This document shows positions 18,046 through 26,629 of a stretch of DNA of 64,000 nucleotides, piece by piece. A program made the translations under genes and the position numbers. Within the stretch, counting starts at the first letter, position 1, and every line of letters begins with the position of its first letter. Source of the stretch: Corynebacterium freneyi. GTDB lineage: Bacteria; Actinomycetota; Actinomycetes; Mycobacteriales; Mycobacteriaceae. Where the stretch lies: contig NZ_CP047357.1 of assembly GCF_030408835.1 (NCBI RefSeq), forward strand, positions 2,232,001 through 2,296,000. The letters run 5' to 3'. The notes under the pieces are model-generated. The model was not told the origin of the DNA and made no database searches. It saw only the letters and a list, made by a program, of their open reading frames with translations.

Positions 18046-18192
18046 GGTAAAGGAAATCGCCGGACAGTGGCGACTTCGTAGTTTCCATGGCCGTAGCGAT
18101 ATCACCGGACACCACGTCAGCACCTTCGCCGCCCCCAACGATGCACACAAATGGATCGCCGAAAACTGGCGACGAACCAGAAAGGCCGGACG

Positions 18193-18432
18193 ATGAACGC
18201 AACAAACCTGCCCTATATCGAGCGCATTCCCGACCCCGACGAACCCGGGCGCCAGCTCGCCGAAATATGCATCGAGATCATCGACCGGAGGGTCCATATC
18301 CATACCGGAATCGAAGAAGACCACACGACGATGAGCCTGCAACAGGCACGGCGGTACTACGACGGCCTACTCCGGGCAACTGAAGCTGCCGCGCATTACC
18401 GGGACGACCTCGACGCCGTCGCGAGCACGTGA
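18193..18432 (+). CDS. Small protein, last gene of parA operon
   Basis: 79 residues beginning MNATNLPYIERIPDPDEPGR, acidic, with a beta-rich first half (ICIEIIDRRVHIHTGIEED) and a helical second half (SLQQARRYYDGLLRATEAAAHY). No family recognised. The ATGA overlap with the interrupted gene upstream makes it translationally linked to parA and the ribbon-helix-helix gene. Confidence 0.65.
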   Translation: MNATNLPYIERIPDPDEPGRQLAEICIEIIDRRVHIHTGIEEDHTTMSLQQARRYYDGLLRATEAAAHYRDDLDAVAST

Positions 18433-18483
18433 CGGCACGCCAGCATGACAGCGCCTAAAAGATTGGCTAACGCGGAGGCTCCG

Positions 18484-18502
18484 CCTCCTTGTTCCTCATT
18501 TT
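18484..18502. terminator. Short hairpin after the parA operon
   Basis: GGAGGC, loop TCC, GCCTCC, followed on the plus strand by TTGTTCCTCATTTTCG. A modest terminator candidate ending the parA operon. Confidence 0.4.
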
Positions 18503-18595
18503 CGCTCACCCGTTCCCCACCAGCGCGGCAGCATCCAGGCTGTAAGGCACACTAAAAAACAGCGATCGATCCCCCTGCAAACAAAGTAGGCAACC

Positions 18596-18808
18596 GTGAA
18601 CACCTCAGCGTCCACCATCCCGTCGGCCGACTCGTTCCTGGCAAGCGGAGACTTCTGGAGCAACGTCCTCATCGGAGGACTCATCCTGATCGCGATAGCC
18701 AGCTGGCGCACACGGTCAATGGGCCGACTGATCCCCAGAATCCTCCTATGGGGCTTCACGTGGTTCATCGTCATGACGATGGGCGCTGGCTGCGACACCG
18801 CCAGGTGA
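18596..18808 (+). CDS. Truncated small membrane protein
   Basis: GTG start; 70 residues with two hydrophobic segments (DFWSNVLIGGLILIAIA and ILLWGFTWFIVMTMG). The last few residues run into IS1628-like sequence, so the native C-terminus has been lost. Function unknown. Confidence 0.5.
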   Translation: MNTSASTIPSADSFLASGDFWSNVLIGGLILIAIASWRTRSMGRLIPRILLWGFTWFIVMTMGAGCDTAR

Positions 18809-19098
18809 AATACCCCAACAACATCCTGGAAGGCGACCATGGTCGGCTGAAGCGGATCCTCGGGCCGAAAGGCGCGTTTAAGAACCGGACATCTGCATAT
18901 CGGACGTTGAAAGGGATGGAGGCGATGCACTCATTGCGGAAAGGGCAAGGCACGATGTTTGCCTACGGGCAACCGAACCCGGACGCGGTGATCGTCAACC
19001 GGGTCTTCGAGACGGCCTGAGAACGCCCACACGCAGCGGCCATCAGGGAATGAGAAACTGAGTCTTCGCTGCTCTCCCCCCAACTTTGCAACAGCACC
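18800..19098 (+). mobile_element. IS1628-like (IS6 family) 3' remnant
   Basis: Nearly identical to 27173-27471, the last third of the full IS1628-like copy, including the transposase C-terminus (LKGMEAMHSLRKGQGTMF...VFETA) and the right inverted repeat CAACTTTGCAACAGCACC. The break point has a short homology (ACACCG.CAGGTGAAATAC). With the full copy it brackets the 19.1-26.6 kb cargo in direct orientation. Confidence 0.92.
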
Positions 19099-19184
19099 CT
19101 CGTGAACCGGTTGGCCCGTGGGCGCTACTGACTGGGTGAGAGCTGCGATGGGCAGTGCGAGGTCGTGGGAGGCGAGAGTACAGA

Positions 19185-19748
19185 GTGGCGTGGTCAGGTT
19201 CAGCGGTCGAGACGGATGAGGCGTTGCTCGTCCGAATCGGCGCCGCCGATGAGCGTGCCCTCGCTGAGCTCCACGCGCGCTATGCGTCGGTGGTGTTCGG
19301 CTTCGTCCTGGCACGGACGCCGGACCGCGGGGTCGCGGAGGAGGTCAGTGCTGACGTGTGGCTGGGCTGCTGGCGATCGGCGCGCGCGTTCCGGCACGAC
19401 AGTCGGGTGCTGACCTGGCTGCTGGGGATCGCGAAGCGGCAGGTCTACGCGCACACCCGGCGTAAGCGTCTGGCACAGGTGCCGCTGGATGAGTCCGAGT
19501 ACGCGATCCCCGCGGACGACAGTGATCCTGCCGATCTGGTGGCGTCCGCCGAGGAGGCCCGTGCGCTTTTGGCGGCGTTGAGTGCGCTTCCCGCCGATCT
19601 GAGCGAGGCCGTTCGGCTGGCCTGGGTGCACGAGCTGCCGTACGAGGACATCGCAGAGCTGGTGGGCGTCCCGCGGGGAACGATAAAGAGCCGGGTGTCT
19701 CGCGCCCGGCGCCTGCTGTGCGAGGAGTTGAGGAGGAACGATGACTGA
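19185..19748 (+). CDS. ECF-family RNA polymerase sigma factor
   Basis: About 187 residues. Region 2 (ALAELHARYASVVFGFVLART through DVWLGCWRSARAFR) and region 4 (LSALPADLSEAVRLAWVHEL, PYEDIAELVGVPRGTIKSRV) are complete. A GTG at 19185 is preferred because GGGAGG lies about 13 bases upstream; an earlier GTG at 19155 is possible. It overlaps the following membrane-protein gene by 8 bases, so that protein is the likely anti-sigma partner. It is the first gene of the IS-bounded cargo and presumably directs the ABC genes behind it. Confidence 0.9.
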   Translation: MAWSGSAVETDEALLVRIGAADERALAELHARYASVVFGFVLARTPDRGVAEEVSADVWLGCWRSARAFRHDSRVLTWLLGIAKRQVYAHTRRKRLAQVPLDESEYAIPADDSDPADLVASAEEARALLAALSALPADLSEAVRLAWVHELPYEDIAELVGVPRGTIKSRVSRARRLLCEELRRNDD

Positions 19749-20535
19749 ACACAGTGCTGACACCGGCGGCGATGACGCCTTCCGTGAGGTCCTGCGCCGT
19801 TGGGAGAGCGAACAGGGCGAGGCGCCCGCGTTCGATCTGATCCGGCGTCGGATCGCGAGCGCACCGTCTCCGATGGATGCTCCCCGGTGGCCTGCCCGGC
19901 GGAGTGCGAAGTTGGCAGCGGTTCTGGCATGGGCGCAGATGCGGGTCGTGCCGTGGCTGATCTTGCCGGTCGCCCTGGTGACTGTGACGATGGCGATCTT
20001 CGCGGCCCGCTTCTTCGGAGTGACACAGGGAGGATCGGCCGGCGACACCGGGTTCGCTTCCGTGATGCTCGCCGGGATCGCGGTCACGGTGACGATGGCG
20101 CTGTCGTCCGCGAAGCCCGACTCGATCGCCCTCGCGACCCCGCTCGGCCCGCAGGTGGTGGTGCTCGCACGGATCGCTCTCGTGCTGGTCGTCGACGCCG
20201 TCACCGGGCTTGCGGCGTCCGGCCTGGTATCGGCCTGGGGGTATACGAGCGGCCTGCCGGAGGTCGTCGCGAGCTGGCTGATCCCGGTCGCGCTGGTCGC
20301 GGGAGCCGCGACGTTCGCCTCAATCTGGGTCGCACCCTGGGCCGGCATCGCCGCCGGGTTGGTGCTCATCCCCATGGCCGCCCCGGTGTCCGAAGCGATG
20401 TTCTTCTTCGGCCTGTCCGGGCTGCTGTGGAACGCGCTGACCCCGCTCGGCCTGCTGGGAGCAGGCGCGGCCCTACTGGGTGCGGCCGTCACGACGGCGC
20501 GGCGGGCCGCGATCAGCGGACTGCAATCCGCGTGA
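19741..20535 (+). CDS. Polytopic membrane protein, putative anti-sigma
   Basis: 264 residues: about 60 cytoplasmic N-terminal residues (DDAFREVLRRWESEQGEAPAFDLIRRRI) and six hydrophobic segments. There is no zinc-binding anti-sigma motif (HxxxCxxC) in the N-terminus. The role is inferred from its overlap with the sigma-factor gene and from the cytoplasmic N-terminal helix. Integral membrane anti-sigmas with several spans are known for some ECF groups. Confidence 0.6.
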   Translation: MTEHSADTGGDDAFREVLRRWESEQGEAPAFDLIRRRIASAPSPMDAPRWPARRSAKLAAVLAWAQMRVVPWLILPVALVTVTMAIFAARFFGVTQGGSAGDTGFASVMLAGIAVTVTMALSSAKPDSIALATPLGPQVVVLARIALVLVVDAVTGLAASGLVSAWGYTSGLPEVVASWLIPVALVAGAATFASIWVAPWAGIAAGLVLIPMAAPVSEAMFFFGLSGLLWNALTPLGLLGAGAALLGAAVTTARRAAISGLQSA

Positions 20536-20600
20536 ACCGATCCGCCTCACCCCGCTACTGACCTTGTAGATGCAGATTCTCAAGAGTTCAGGAGCAGGAA

Positions 20601-21227
20601 GTGACGAGAGCAGCGATCCGAGCACAGGGCCGACGCGCCGGCCTGATGGTGCTCGCTGGGCCGATCCTCGCCGGGGCCGTGGTCGTCCTCGCAGGCTGGT
20701 TCGCGGCCGACGCCTGGCAGCCCTCGCAGGCGATGACACTGGTGAACTGGCTCGCGCAGGTGTTCGTGATCGCCACCGGTGTCTGCGCCGCGGTCGCCCT
20801 CACGGGTGACCCGCTGATCGAGTTGCACGAGTCCACGCCGACCGGCTTCCGGCGCGTGCAGTTTCTTCGCGCCGCGCTGGTGGCACTGTCCGGGCTGAGC
20901 GGTGCGACGCTGATGTTCTTCCCCCTGCACGCACTGCGGGTCTGGCCCCGCGACGAGGGCTGGACGTCGGTGGCGTCGCCCGCCGGCGCGGTCGTGATCA
21001 TGATCGTCGTCGCACTGGTGGCCGCGGCGTTCGCGGGCACGGCATCGACCACCACCATCGCGGTCGTGGCGGCATGGATGTTCCTCGCGATGCTCTGGGA
21101 CCCCTACGTCTTGCCGCTGCCGCAACAGCGCGGCATCCCGTTGCTCGTCTCGGCCGGACTTCTCGTCGCCGTCTGGCAGCGGCTCGCCAACGCGGAACGC
21201 AACATCGCAAAGGTGGTCGCGGCATGA
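20601..21227 (+). CDS. ABC-associated membrane protein (6 TM)
   Basis: 208 residues, GTG start 20601 with AGGAGCAGGAA just upstream. It has about six hydrophobic segments, and a short cytoplasmic stretch DPLIELHESTPTGFRRVQF after the second resembles the coupling segment (ELxxSTP) also present in the next gene (INELEASTPVRPLALH). The next gene overlaps by four bases, so the two are probably a heteromeric ABC-2-type permease pair. Confidence 0.68.
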   Translation: MTRAAIRAQGRRAGLMVLAGPILAGAVVVLAGWFAADAWQPSQAMTLVNWLAQVFVIATGVCAAVALTGDPLIELHESTPTGFRRVQFLRAALVALSGLSGATLMFFPLHALRVWPRDEGWTSVASPAGAVVIMIVVALVAAAFAGTASTTTIAVVAAWMFLAMLWDPYVLPLPQQRGIPLLVSAGLLVAVWQRLANAERNIAKVVAA

Positions 21228-21988
21228 CGGTTCTCGCACTCGCTCGCACGCACTCGAAAGTCGCCCGGAGGCAGAAAGCGCTGTGGTTCACCGCGATCCC
21301 GCTGACTGTGTTCGCCACCCTGCTCGCGGTCATCTCACCGGCCCGGCCCGGCACCGGAGGCATCGAAGACCTCGCGTTCTCCGCACAGCTGATCGTGATG
21401 TTCACCGGCGTCGCCTACGCCGCCGCGTTCGCCGACTTCTTCACCGCCCCCTCACGGCTAGGTATCAACGAACTCGAAGCCTCAACCCCGGTACGCCCCC
21501 TCGCCCTGCACACAGCGAGAATCCTCGGCACCTTCGGCGTCGTCGTCGTTCCCGCACTGGCGGTGCTCCTGCTCATGGGCGTCGTGCAGACGCTCAGCGG
21601 GCATCCTTGGTCGATCCCGGTGGCGGTGGCGGTGACCGCGACGATCGTCGTCCCCGGCGTCCTGATCGCCATGTCGTTGTCGGCCCTGCTCGGCGCGATC
21701 CTGCCCCGCGCACTCGGCCGTATCGCGGGCGTGCTCGTCTGGTTCTTCCTGATCTTCTCGTCCTCGCTCCTGCCGCTGCCCACGCCGAACGGCACCGTGC
21801 TCACCGTGATCGGCGATGCGGTCGCCAGCGGTTACTTCGACACCGACCCGATCTACCCGCCCGCCGGTTCGCTCGCGTTCGACGGCACCGTCTGGACCGC
21901 GACGCTCTCGCTGGTTGCACAGCTCGTCATCATCGTCCTTCTGCTCTCTGCCGGGTCCGCGCTGACCGGGCGCATGGCCAAGCGTTGA
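21224..21988 (+). CDS. ABC-2-type permease
   Basis: 254 residues with six hydrophobic segments. The cytoplasmic motif NELEASTPVRPLALHTARI is a likely coupling helix. It pairs with the previous permease and with the ATPase gene starting 11 bases downstream. Export or removal of a hydrophobic or cationic compound is the expected role; the substrate is unknown. Confidence 0.72.
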   Translation: MTVLALARTHSKVARRQKALWFTAIPLTVFATLLAVISPARPGTGGIEDLAFSAQLIVMFTGVAYAAAFADFFTAPSRLGINELEASTPVRPLALHTARILGTFGVVVVPALAVLLLMGVVQTLSGHPWSIPVAVAVTATIVVPGVLIAMSLSALLGAILPRALGRIAGVLVWFFLIFSSSLLPLPTPNGTVLTVIGDAVASGYFDTDPIYPPAGSLAFDGTVWTATLSLVAQLVIIVLLLSAGSALTGRMAKR

Positions 21989-21999
21989 AAGGAAGCCGC

Positions 22000-22872
22000 A
22001 TGTTCATCTCCATCGACCACCTGGGCAAGGACTTCCGCAAGAAGCCCGCCGCTCTCGATGACGTCACCCTCGATCTGCCGCAGGGCATGATCGGGCTGCT
22101 CGGCTCCAACGGTGCCGGGAAGACCACGCTGATGCGCATCCTGTGCGGGATCATCCAGCCCACGAGGGGCCGGGTGCTCATCGACGGGCACGACCTCGCC
22201 GACGCCGGTGCGCGCCGGGCGGTGAAGAAGACGCTGGGCTACCTGCCGCAGGACGTGGAGCCGTACCCGAACCTCACCCCGCTCGAGTTTCTCGACTACG
22301 TCGGCGTGCTCAAAGGCATCGACAGCGCGACCGACCGCAAGCGGCAGGCCCGCGAGCTGGTCGCCCAGGTCGGCCTGAACGACGCTAAAGATCGCAAGGT
22401 CGGCGGGTTCTCCGGCGGCATGCGTCGGCGGGTCGGCATCGCGCAAGCACTCATGGGTGACCCGGAACTGCTCGTCGTCGATGAGCCCACGGCGGGATTG
22501 GACCCTGAGGAGCGGATGCGGTTCCGCACCCTGCTGGCGAGCCTCGGGCACAACCGCACGGTGATCTTGTCCACGCACATCCTCGATGACGTGGCGCAGA
22601 CCTGCCCCTACGTGTTCGTCCTCCGGGAGGGACGCCTGCGCTACGACGGACCCACTGACGGGCTGATCGACGCTGCCCGAGGCCGCACCTGGCTCACCGC
22701 CTCCCGCACCGCGCCTCCACCGGAGGACGTCACCGTCGTCAACGCCACCACGACCGGTGCCGGCACGCAGTACCGGATCGTCACCGACACCCCGCCTGCG
22801 GACGCGACGCCGGTCGACCCGAACCTTGAAGACGGCTACATGGCCCTCACGATCCCGAAGGAGCACGCATGA
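22000..22872 (+). CDS. ABC transporter ATPase (module 1)
   Basis: 290 residues. Walker A LLGSNGAGKTTLMRIL, Q-loop GYLPQDV, signature FSGGMRRRVGIAQAL, Walker B LLVVDEPTAGLDP, H-loop STHILDD, then a C-terminal accessory domain of about 75 residues. AAAGGAAG precedes the ATG at 22000. This CcmA/drug-efflux type of ATPase works with ABC-2 permeases, here the two genes upstream. Confidence 0.9.
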   Translation: MFISIDHLGKDFRKKPAALDDVTLDLPQGMIGLLGSNGAGKTTLMRILCGIIQPTRGRVLIDGHDLADAGARRAVKKTLGYLPQDVEPYPNLTPLEFLDYVGVLKGIDSATDRKRQARELVAQVGLNDAKDRKVGGFSGGMRRRVGIAQALMGDPELLVVDEPTAGLDPEERMRFRTLLASLGHNRTVILSTHILDDVAQTCPYVFVLREGRLRYDGPTDGLIDAARGRTWLTASRTAPPPEDVTVVNATTTGAGTQYRIVTDTPPADATPVDPNLEDGYMALTIPKEHA

Positions 22873-23249
22873 ACATCCACCGCACGACCATCCGCATGTC
22901 CGCCGCGGTAGCCGCGGCACTGCTCGCCCTCGGCCTCGCCGGATGCAACGGAATGATGAACCCCGAGGATTTCCCCGAAGATGGCCCTACCCGCACCGCG
23001 ACCAGTAACCCGCAGGACGTCACGGCCGATGACTTCGGCCATTCGTGGAACCTCGACGTGGACCACGGCACCGTCAGCTGCGAGAAGAATGACAAGGGCG
23101 ATCCCGTGCTGCGCTTCACCTCTCCCGACGGCACCGAATACGCCCTCAACTCCGTGGACGAGAACGCCGACCTGCCCCCGATCGGCGACATCTCCGACGG
23201 CTCGATCGGCACGCTGCGCACCTTCGCGTTCACCGTCTGCGACGCCTGA
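22869..23249 (+). CDS. Small lipoprotein
   Basis: 126 residues, overlapping the ATPase gene by ATGA. A signal peptide ends in a lipobox LGLAGC. The mature part contains DDFGHSWNLDVDHGTVSCEK and a second Cys at the C-terminus (TVCDA), similar in layout to DUF2511/YebY-type proteins. As the only extracytoplasmic protein of the cargo it may bind or sense the transported compound (inference). Confidence 0.7.
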   Translation: MNIHRTTIRMSAAVAAALLALGLAGCNGMMNPEDFPEDGPTRTATSNPQDVTADDFGHSWNLDVDHGTVSCEKNDKGDPVLRFTSPDGTEYALNSVDENADLPPIGDISDGSIGTLRTFAFTVCDA

Positions 23250-23274
23250 CCCAATACCAGAGAGGAGCCGCTGT

Positions 23275-24039
23275 ATGACAGTCCAACCCACACCCACCCC
23301 GGCACCGCAGATGGCGATCCGCTGCACCGACGTGCGCCTGCAGCGCGGCGACACGGTCGTGCTCGACGGCCTCGACCTCCACGTCCAGCCCGGGCGCGTC
23401 CATGCGCTGCTCGGCCGCAACGGAGCCGGCAAGTCCACCACGTTCCGGCTGCTGCTCGGACTCATGCAGCCCGACTCGGGAACGATCGACGTCCTCGGCC
23501 AGCCCCCGGCGTCCGGCCCGAAGAACCGGGCCGCACTGGAACGCATCGGCGCGAGCATCGACGGCCCCGCGATCTACACGCACCTGAGCGCGTTCGACAA
23601 CCTCCTCGTGCACGCCCGGCTCACCGGGGTCGGACGGGCACGGATCGAGAAGGTGCTCGACATCGTCGGACTCGCCAGCACGGGCCGCAAACGCGCCCGC
23701 CACTTCTCGATGGGCATGAAAGCCCGGCTCGCACTCGGCATCGCCATCCTCACCGAACCGGACGTGCTGATCCTCGATGAGCCTCAGAACGGTCTGGACC
23801 CGCAGGGCATCGTCGAGCTGCGCCAGCTGCTCCGCGACTACGCCGCCGCGGGCCGGACGGTCCTGGTCAGCTCCCATCAGCTCGGCGAGATCGCGCAGCT
23901 CGCCGATGACATCTCCGTCCTCGCCGACGGCGTCTGCCGCTACGAAGGATCCCTCGCAGACTTCGCTGCCCCAGGACGGTTGGAGGAGGAGTTCCTCAGG
24001 CTGACCATGCCCAGCGCCACACGGCAGGAGGCTGCATGA
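23275..24039 (+). CDS. ABC transporter ATPase (module 2, LanF/BcrA-like)
   Basis: 254 residues. Walker A LLGRNGAGKSTTFRLLLG, signature FSMGMKARLALGIAI (SxG form instead of SGG), Walker B VLILDEPQNGLDPQG and H-loop SSHQLGE. MGMKARL with DEPxNGLDP is the pattern of lantibiotic-immunity and bacitracin-resistance ATPases (LanF, BcrA). AGAGGAG precedes the ATG. It overlaps the large permease by four bases. Confidence 0.88.
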   Translation: MTVQPTPTPAPQMAIRCTDVRLQRGDTVVLDGLDLHVQPGRVHALLGRNGAGKSTTFRLLLGLMQPDSGTIDVLGQPPASGPKNRAALERIGASIDGPAIYTHLSAFDNLLVHARLTGVGRARIEKVLDIVGLASTGRKRARHFSMGMKARLALGIAILTEPDVLILDEPQNGLDPQGIVELRQLLRDYAAAGRTVLVSSHQLGEIAQLADDISVLADGVCRYEGSLADFAAPGRLEEEFLRLTMPSATRQEAA

Positions 24040-25484
24040 TGGGCGCGCTCACCTCTGCGATCCGGGCGGAAGCAGTCCGCACGAAAGGGTCAGCGGCGGC
24101 TGCGCTTCCCTGGGTCGGGATCATCCTCGCCGGCATCAGCACTGCCGGCATCCTCATCACGCCCGAGAACCAGGAACGCGCGGCACTGCTGTGGCAGACC
24201 CTCTACGTCACCGGCATGGCCGCACCACTCATGACGCTCCTCGCCGGCCTCACCACCGTCCGCGAGACCACCGCCCGAGACGGCGGCACCCTCTGGAGAG
24301 CCACCAGCCCGCGCACCATCATCGTCGCGCGATTCATCGTCCTGGCCGGCCTCTCCGCCCTGTTCCACGCGCTCGCGTTCTGGCTCGTCATCCCGCTCGC
24401 CGTCGCTGTCGGCGCCCCGACCGATACTCCGCGCCTCCTGTGGGCCGGTCTTGCCTGCTGGGTCGCGACGCTCGGCCTCCTCGCGCTCGCGTTCATGCTC
24501 ACCGAACGGTCGGGCACGATCCCCGTGTTCCTCGCCGCCTGGGTCTGGCAGGTCATCGGCGCTCTCGCCGCCGAGACAACCGCCTGGTTCGCGATCCCTC
24601 CGACCTGGGCCGTCCGAGCGATGCTCCCGGTACTCGGAGCACACCAGAACGCCGAACCCCTCGCCGCCGGCGACCCGCTCGCCACCGAATCACCCGCCCT
24701 GGCGCTCACGCTCAGCGTCCTCCTGACCGCACTCGTACTGGTTCTGCGAGTGCTGCTGCCGGGCACGCTCCGCATGGAACGCGGCACGGACAGCCGACCG
24801 GTCGGACGCCGCAGCACCCGGGAAAGCGCCGTCGGCGCGATCCGTGCCGTGATGCGCTCCCGCGCCGTCATGCCGCTGTGCGCTGCCGCGATCCTGCTCG
24901 CCGTCGCCACCGCCGCGATCTACCCGAACTCGTACCTGCTCGGGCTGCACACCTACGCGATGCTGCCCCTCGGGGCCTGTGTCATCGCCGTGCTCACCTG
25001 GCAGGCTGTCCTTCCGGGATGGCGGGTGCTCATCCTCCGCAAGGCCGCGGTTCCCGCCGCTGTGCAAGCCTGGCTGCTGCTCTGGGTCAGCGTCGTGTCC
25101 GTGGCGGTGACGGTCACCGCTCTCGCCAACTCTGTACGACGAGGCCACAGCAACGCCACATCCCTGCTCGCCATCACCCAATCCGGGATGCTCTGGCTGA
25201 TCCTTGGCATCGCGGGCACTCTAGGGGCGCTCTGGCTCACCGTCCGCTTCGGCGCTGGCTGGGCGCTCGGCGCCGCGGTGATCTTGACCATCGTCGGCGT
25301 CACCCTCGGCGGCGACATCCTCGCCGATACCTGGCTGTGGATTCTCGGACCCACAGCATGGCCGCTCTCCGCTGACACGCCGCAACGATTCCTCGTCGCA
25401 GCGCTGGTCGCCTCCGCGTTCGCCGTTCTCACCTGGCTCCTGAGCACACGCGCCATGCGCAACGCTCCCGCGAGAGCAGCATGA
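24036..25484 (+). CDS. Large ABC permease (fused LanEG-like)
   Basis: 482 residues with about twelve hydrophobic segments in two halves of about 240 residues, separated by a charged linker near RMERGTDSRPVGRRSTRE. In LanFEG systems the E and G permeases are separate proteins of about 240-250 residues, so this looks like a natural fusion of two half-permeases. The partner is the LanF-like ATPase just upstream. Immunity to or export of a membrane-active peptide is the likely role (inference). Confidence 0.72.
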   Translation: MMGALTSAIRAEAVRTKGSAAAALPWVGIILAGISTAGILITPENQERAALLWQTLYVTGMAAPLMTLLAGLTTVRETTARDGGTLWRATSPRTIIVARFIVLAGLSALFHALAFWLVIPLAVAVGAPTDTPRLLWAGLACWVATLGLLALAFMLTERSGTIPVFLAAWVWQVIGALAAETTAWFAIPPTWAVRAMLPVLGAHQNAEPLAAGDPLATESPALALTLSVLLTALVLVLRVLLPGTLRMERGTDSRPVGRRSTRESAVGAIRAVMRSRAVMPLCAAAILLAVATAAIYPNSYLLGLHTYAMLPLGACVIAVLTWQAVLPGWRVLILRKAAVPAAVQAWLLLWVSVVSVAVTVTALANSVRRGHSNATSLLAITQSGMLWLILGIAGTLGALWLTVRFGAGWALGAAVILTIVGVTLGGDILADTWLWILGPTAWPLSADTPQRFLVAALVASAFAVLTWLLSTRAMRNAPARAA

Positions 25485-25567
25485 CCAGGCGCTTCCGTTT
25501 GGTCTGGCGGGTTTCCGCACCGATGGCCGCTGCCGGAGCAGAGCGCTGGTTTAGACAGCAGCAATGA

Positions 25568-26479
25568 GTGGCCGCACGACTCTCCCCGCCTTTGTCAGCG
25601 CGTACTCGTACGATCCATCGCCCCATCGGGCCGGCTGCCTATAACTGCGTGCGGCTCGTCATCGCGCGCGATGGCGCGGCGATCGTGTTCTCCGAGTTCG
25701 GCGAGCAGCCCGTCAGCTTCGGCGATGCGATCCTGCTCGGACCCCACGTGCTGTGCGGAATCGAACCCGAAGGGCTACTGACCTTCACGACGATCTACAT
25801 CGACACCGACCTCGCGTTGGATCAGTTCTTCTGGCAATACTCCACGATCCTGCACGACCGCCTCGACGCCCAGGGCTTCGCGGAGAAGATCTACTCCGAG
25901 CCCGCGCAGGTGCTTCACCTCGGCCGGAATCGGGCAGGCCTGGTACTGCCGTGGGTGGATGAGATGGTCACGCTCAGCGCCGAGGGCCAGTTCCATTAAC
26001 GCTTCCCCCGGTTGCAGTCGCTCTGGTTCGCGGTCGTGGACCTCATCGCCCTGTATGTCCGCGTCTCTCCGGTGCGGCTGACCAGGCTGCAACGCGCACG
26101 CTCCCGCCCGACCTCCTCCCATGAGCGAGCGCATGGTCCGCTGCGTCGCGAAGCGATACTCGTCCGCGACCTACTGCACCGTCAGATCGTCCGCCCATGG
26201 ACGCTGGCAGAGCTGGCCGACTTCGTGAGTCTCTCCCCGAAACAACTCACGAGGGTGTTCACCTCCGCATTCGGTAAGACCCCGACCGCCTATCTGACGA
26301 TGCTGCGCGTCCAGGAGATGGCGTGCCTGCTCCGTGACACCAACATCACCGTCGCCGCTGCCGGGCAGCGGGTCGGGTGGCGCAGCCGATCACGCGCGAC
26401 CGAGGCGTTCATCGCGCACACTAGGATCGCACCGAGTCGGTACCGCGACATGCAGCCCGTTGCCACCGGCGTTCCATGA
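25568..26479 (+). pseudogene. AraC-family regulator with in-frame stop
   Basis: The N-terminal sensor-like part (VRLVIARDGAAIVFSEFGEQ and onward) ends in a TAA at 25997-25999. The same frame continues directly as RFPRLQSLWFAVVDLIALYV and the C-terminal AraC DNA-binding domain (WTLAELADFVSLSPKQLTRV, then GRTP-like GKTPTAYLTMLRVQEMACLL). One nonsense change has therefore split a normal regulator of about 300 residues. The extreme N-terminus is unclear because two frames compete near 25564. It was probably the regulator of the ABC cargo. Confidence 0.8.
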
Positions 26480-26629
26480 CCAACAGAACCGCGGCGCGAG
26501 CAGCGCGCCGACGCTTTCTATAGGCCTCGAGATGGCCCCTCGCGTCGCGGATCGCGCTGGTGCGGGTCGTGCTCGAACGCATCGTGGAGCTGCCGTACCC
26601 GCTCTGGCCCGTACTCGGTGACCAGCAGC
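26480..26629 (-). other. Unassigned spacer left of IS1628-like copy
   Basis: A minus-strand frame (LLVTEYGPERVRQLHDAFEH and onward) runs out of the IS boundary and could be the C-terminal remnant of a gene cut by the IS. I do not recognise it and coding status is doubtful. Confidence 0.25.

Larger units (their letters stand above)
16427..18196 (+). pseudogene. Small conserved ORF split by ISL3 insertion
   Basis: Reconstructs to about 100 residues. The 5' part (MTVETDLIKNSDGTFSVF) is at 16427-16587 and the 3' part (EIAGQWRLRSFHGRSDITG to RRTRKAGR) at 18054-18196. Removing the IS and one of the two GGTAAAGG copies rejoins the frame exactly. A further +1 change in a CCCCCC run near 16520 separates the first 33 codons from PDQAVALQIINDLRDHYG. 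The reconstructed stop overlaps the next ATG (ATGA), so this was the third gene of the parA operon. No known function recognised. Confidence 0.8.
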
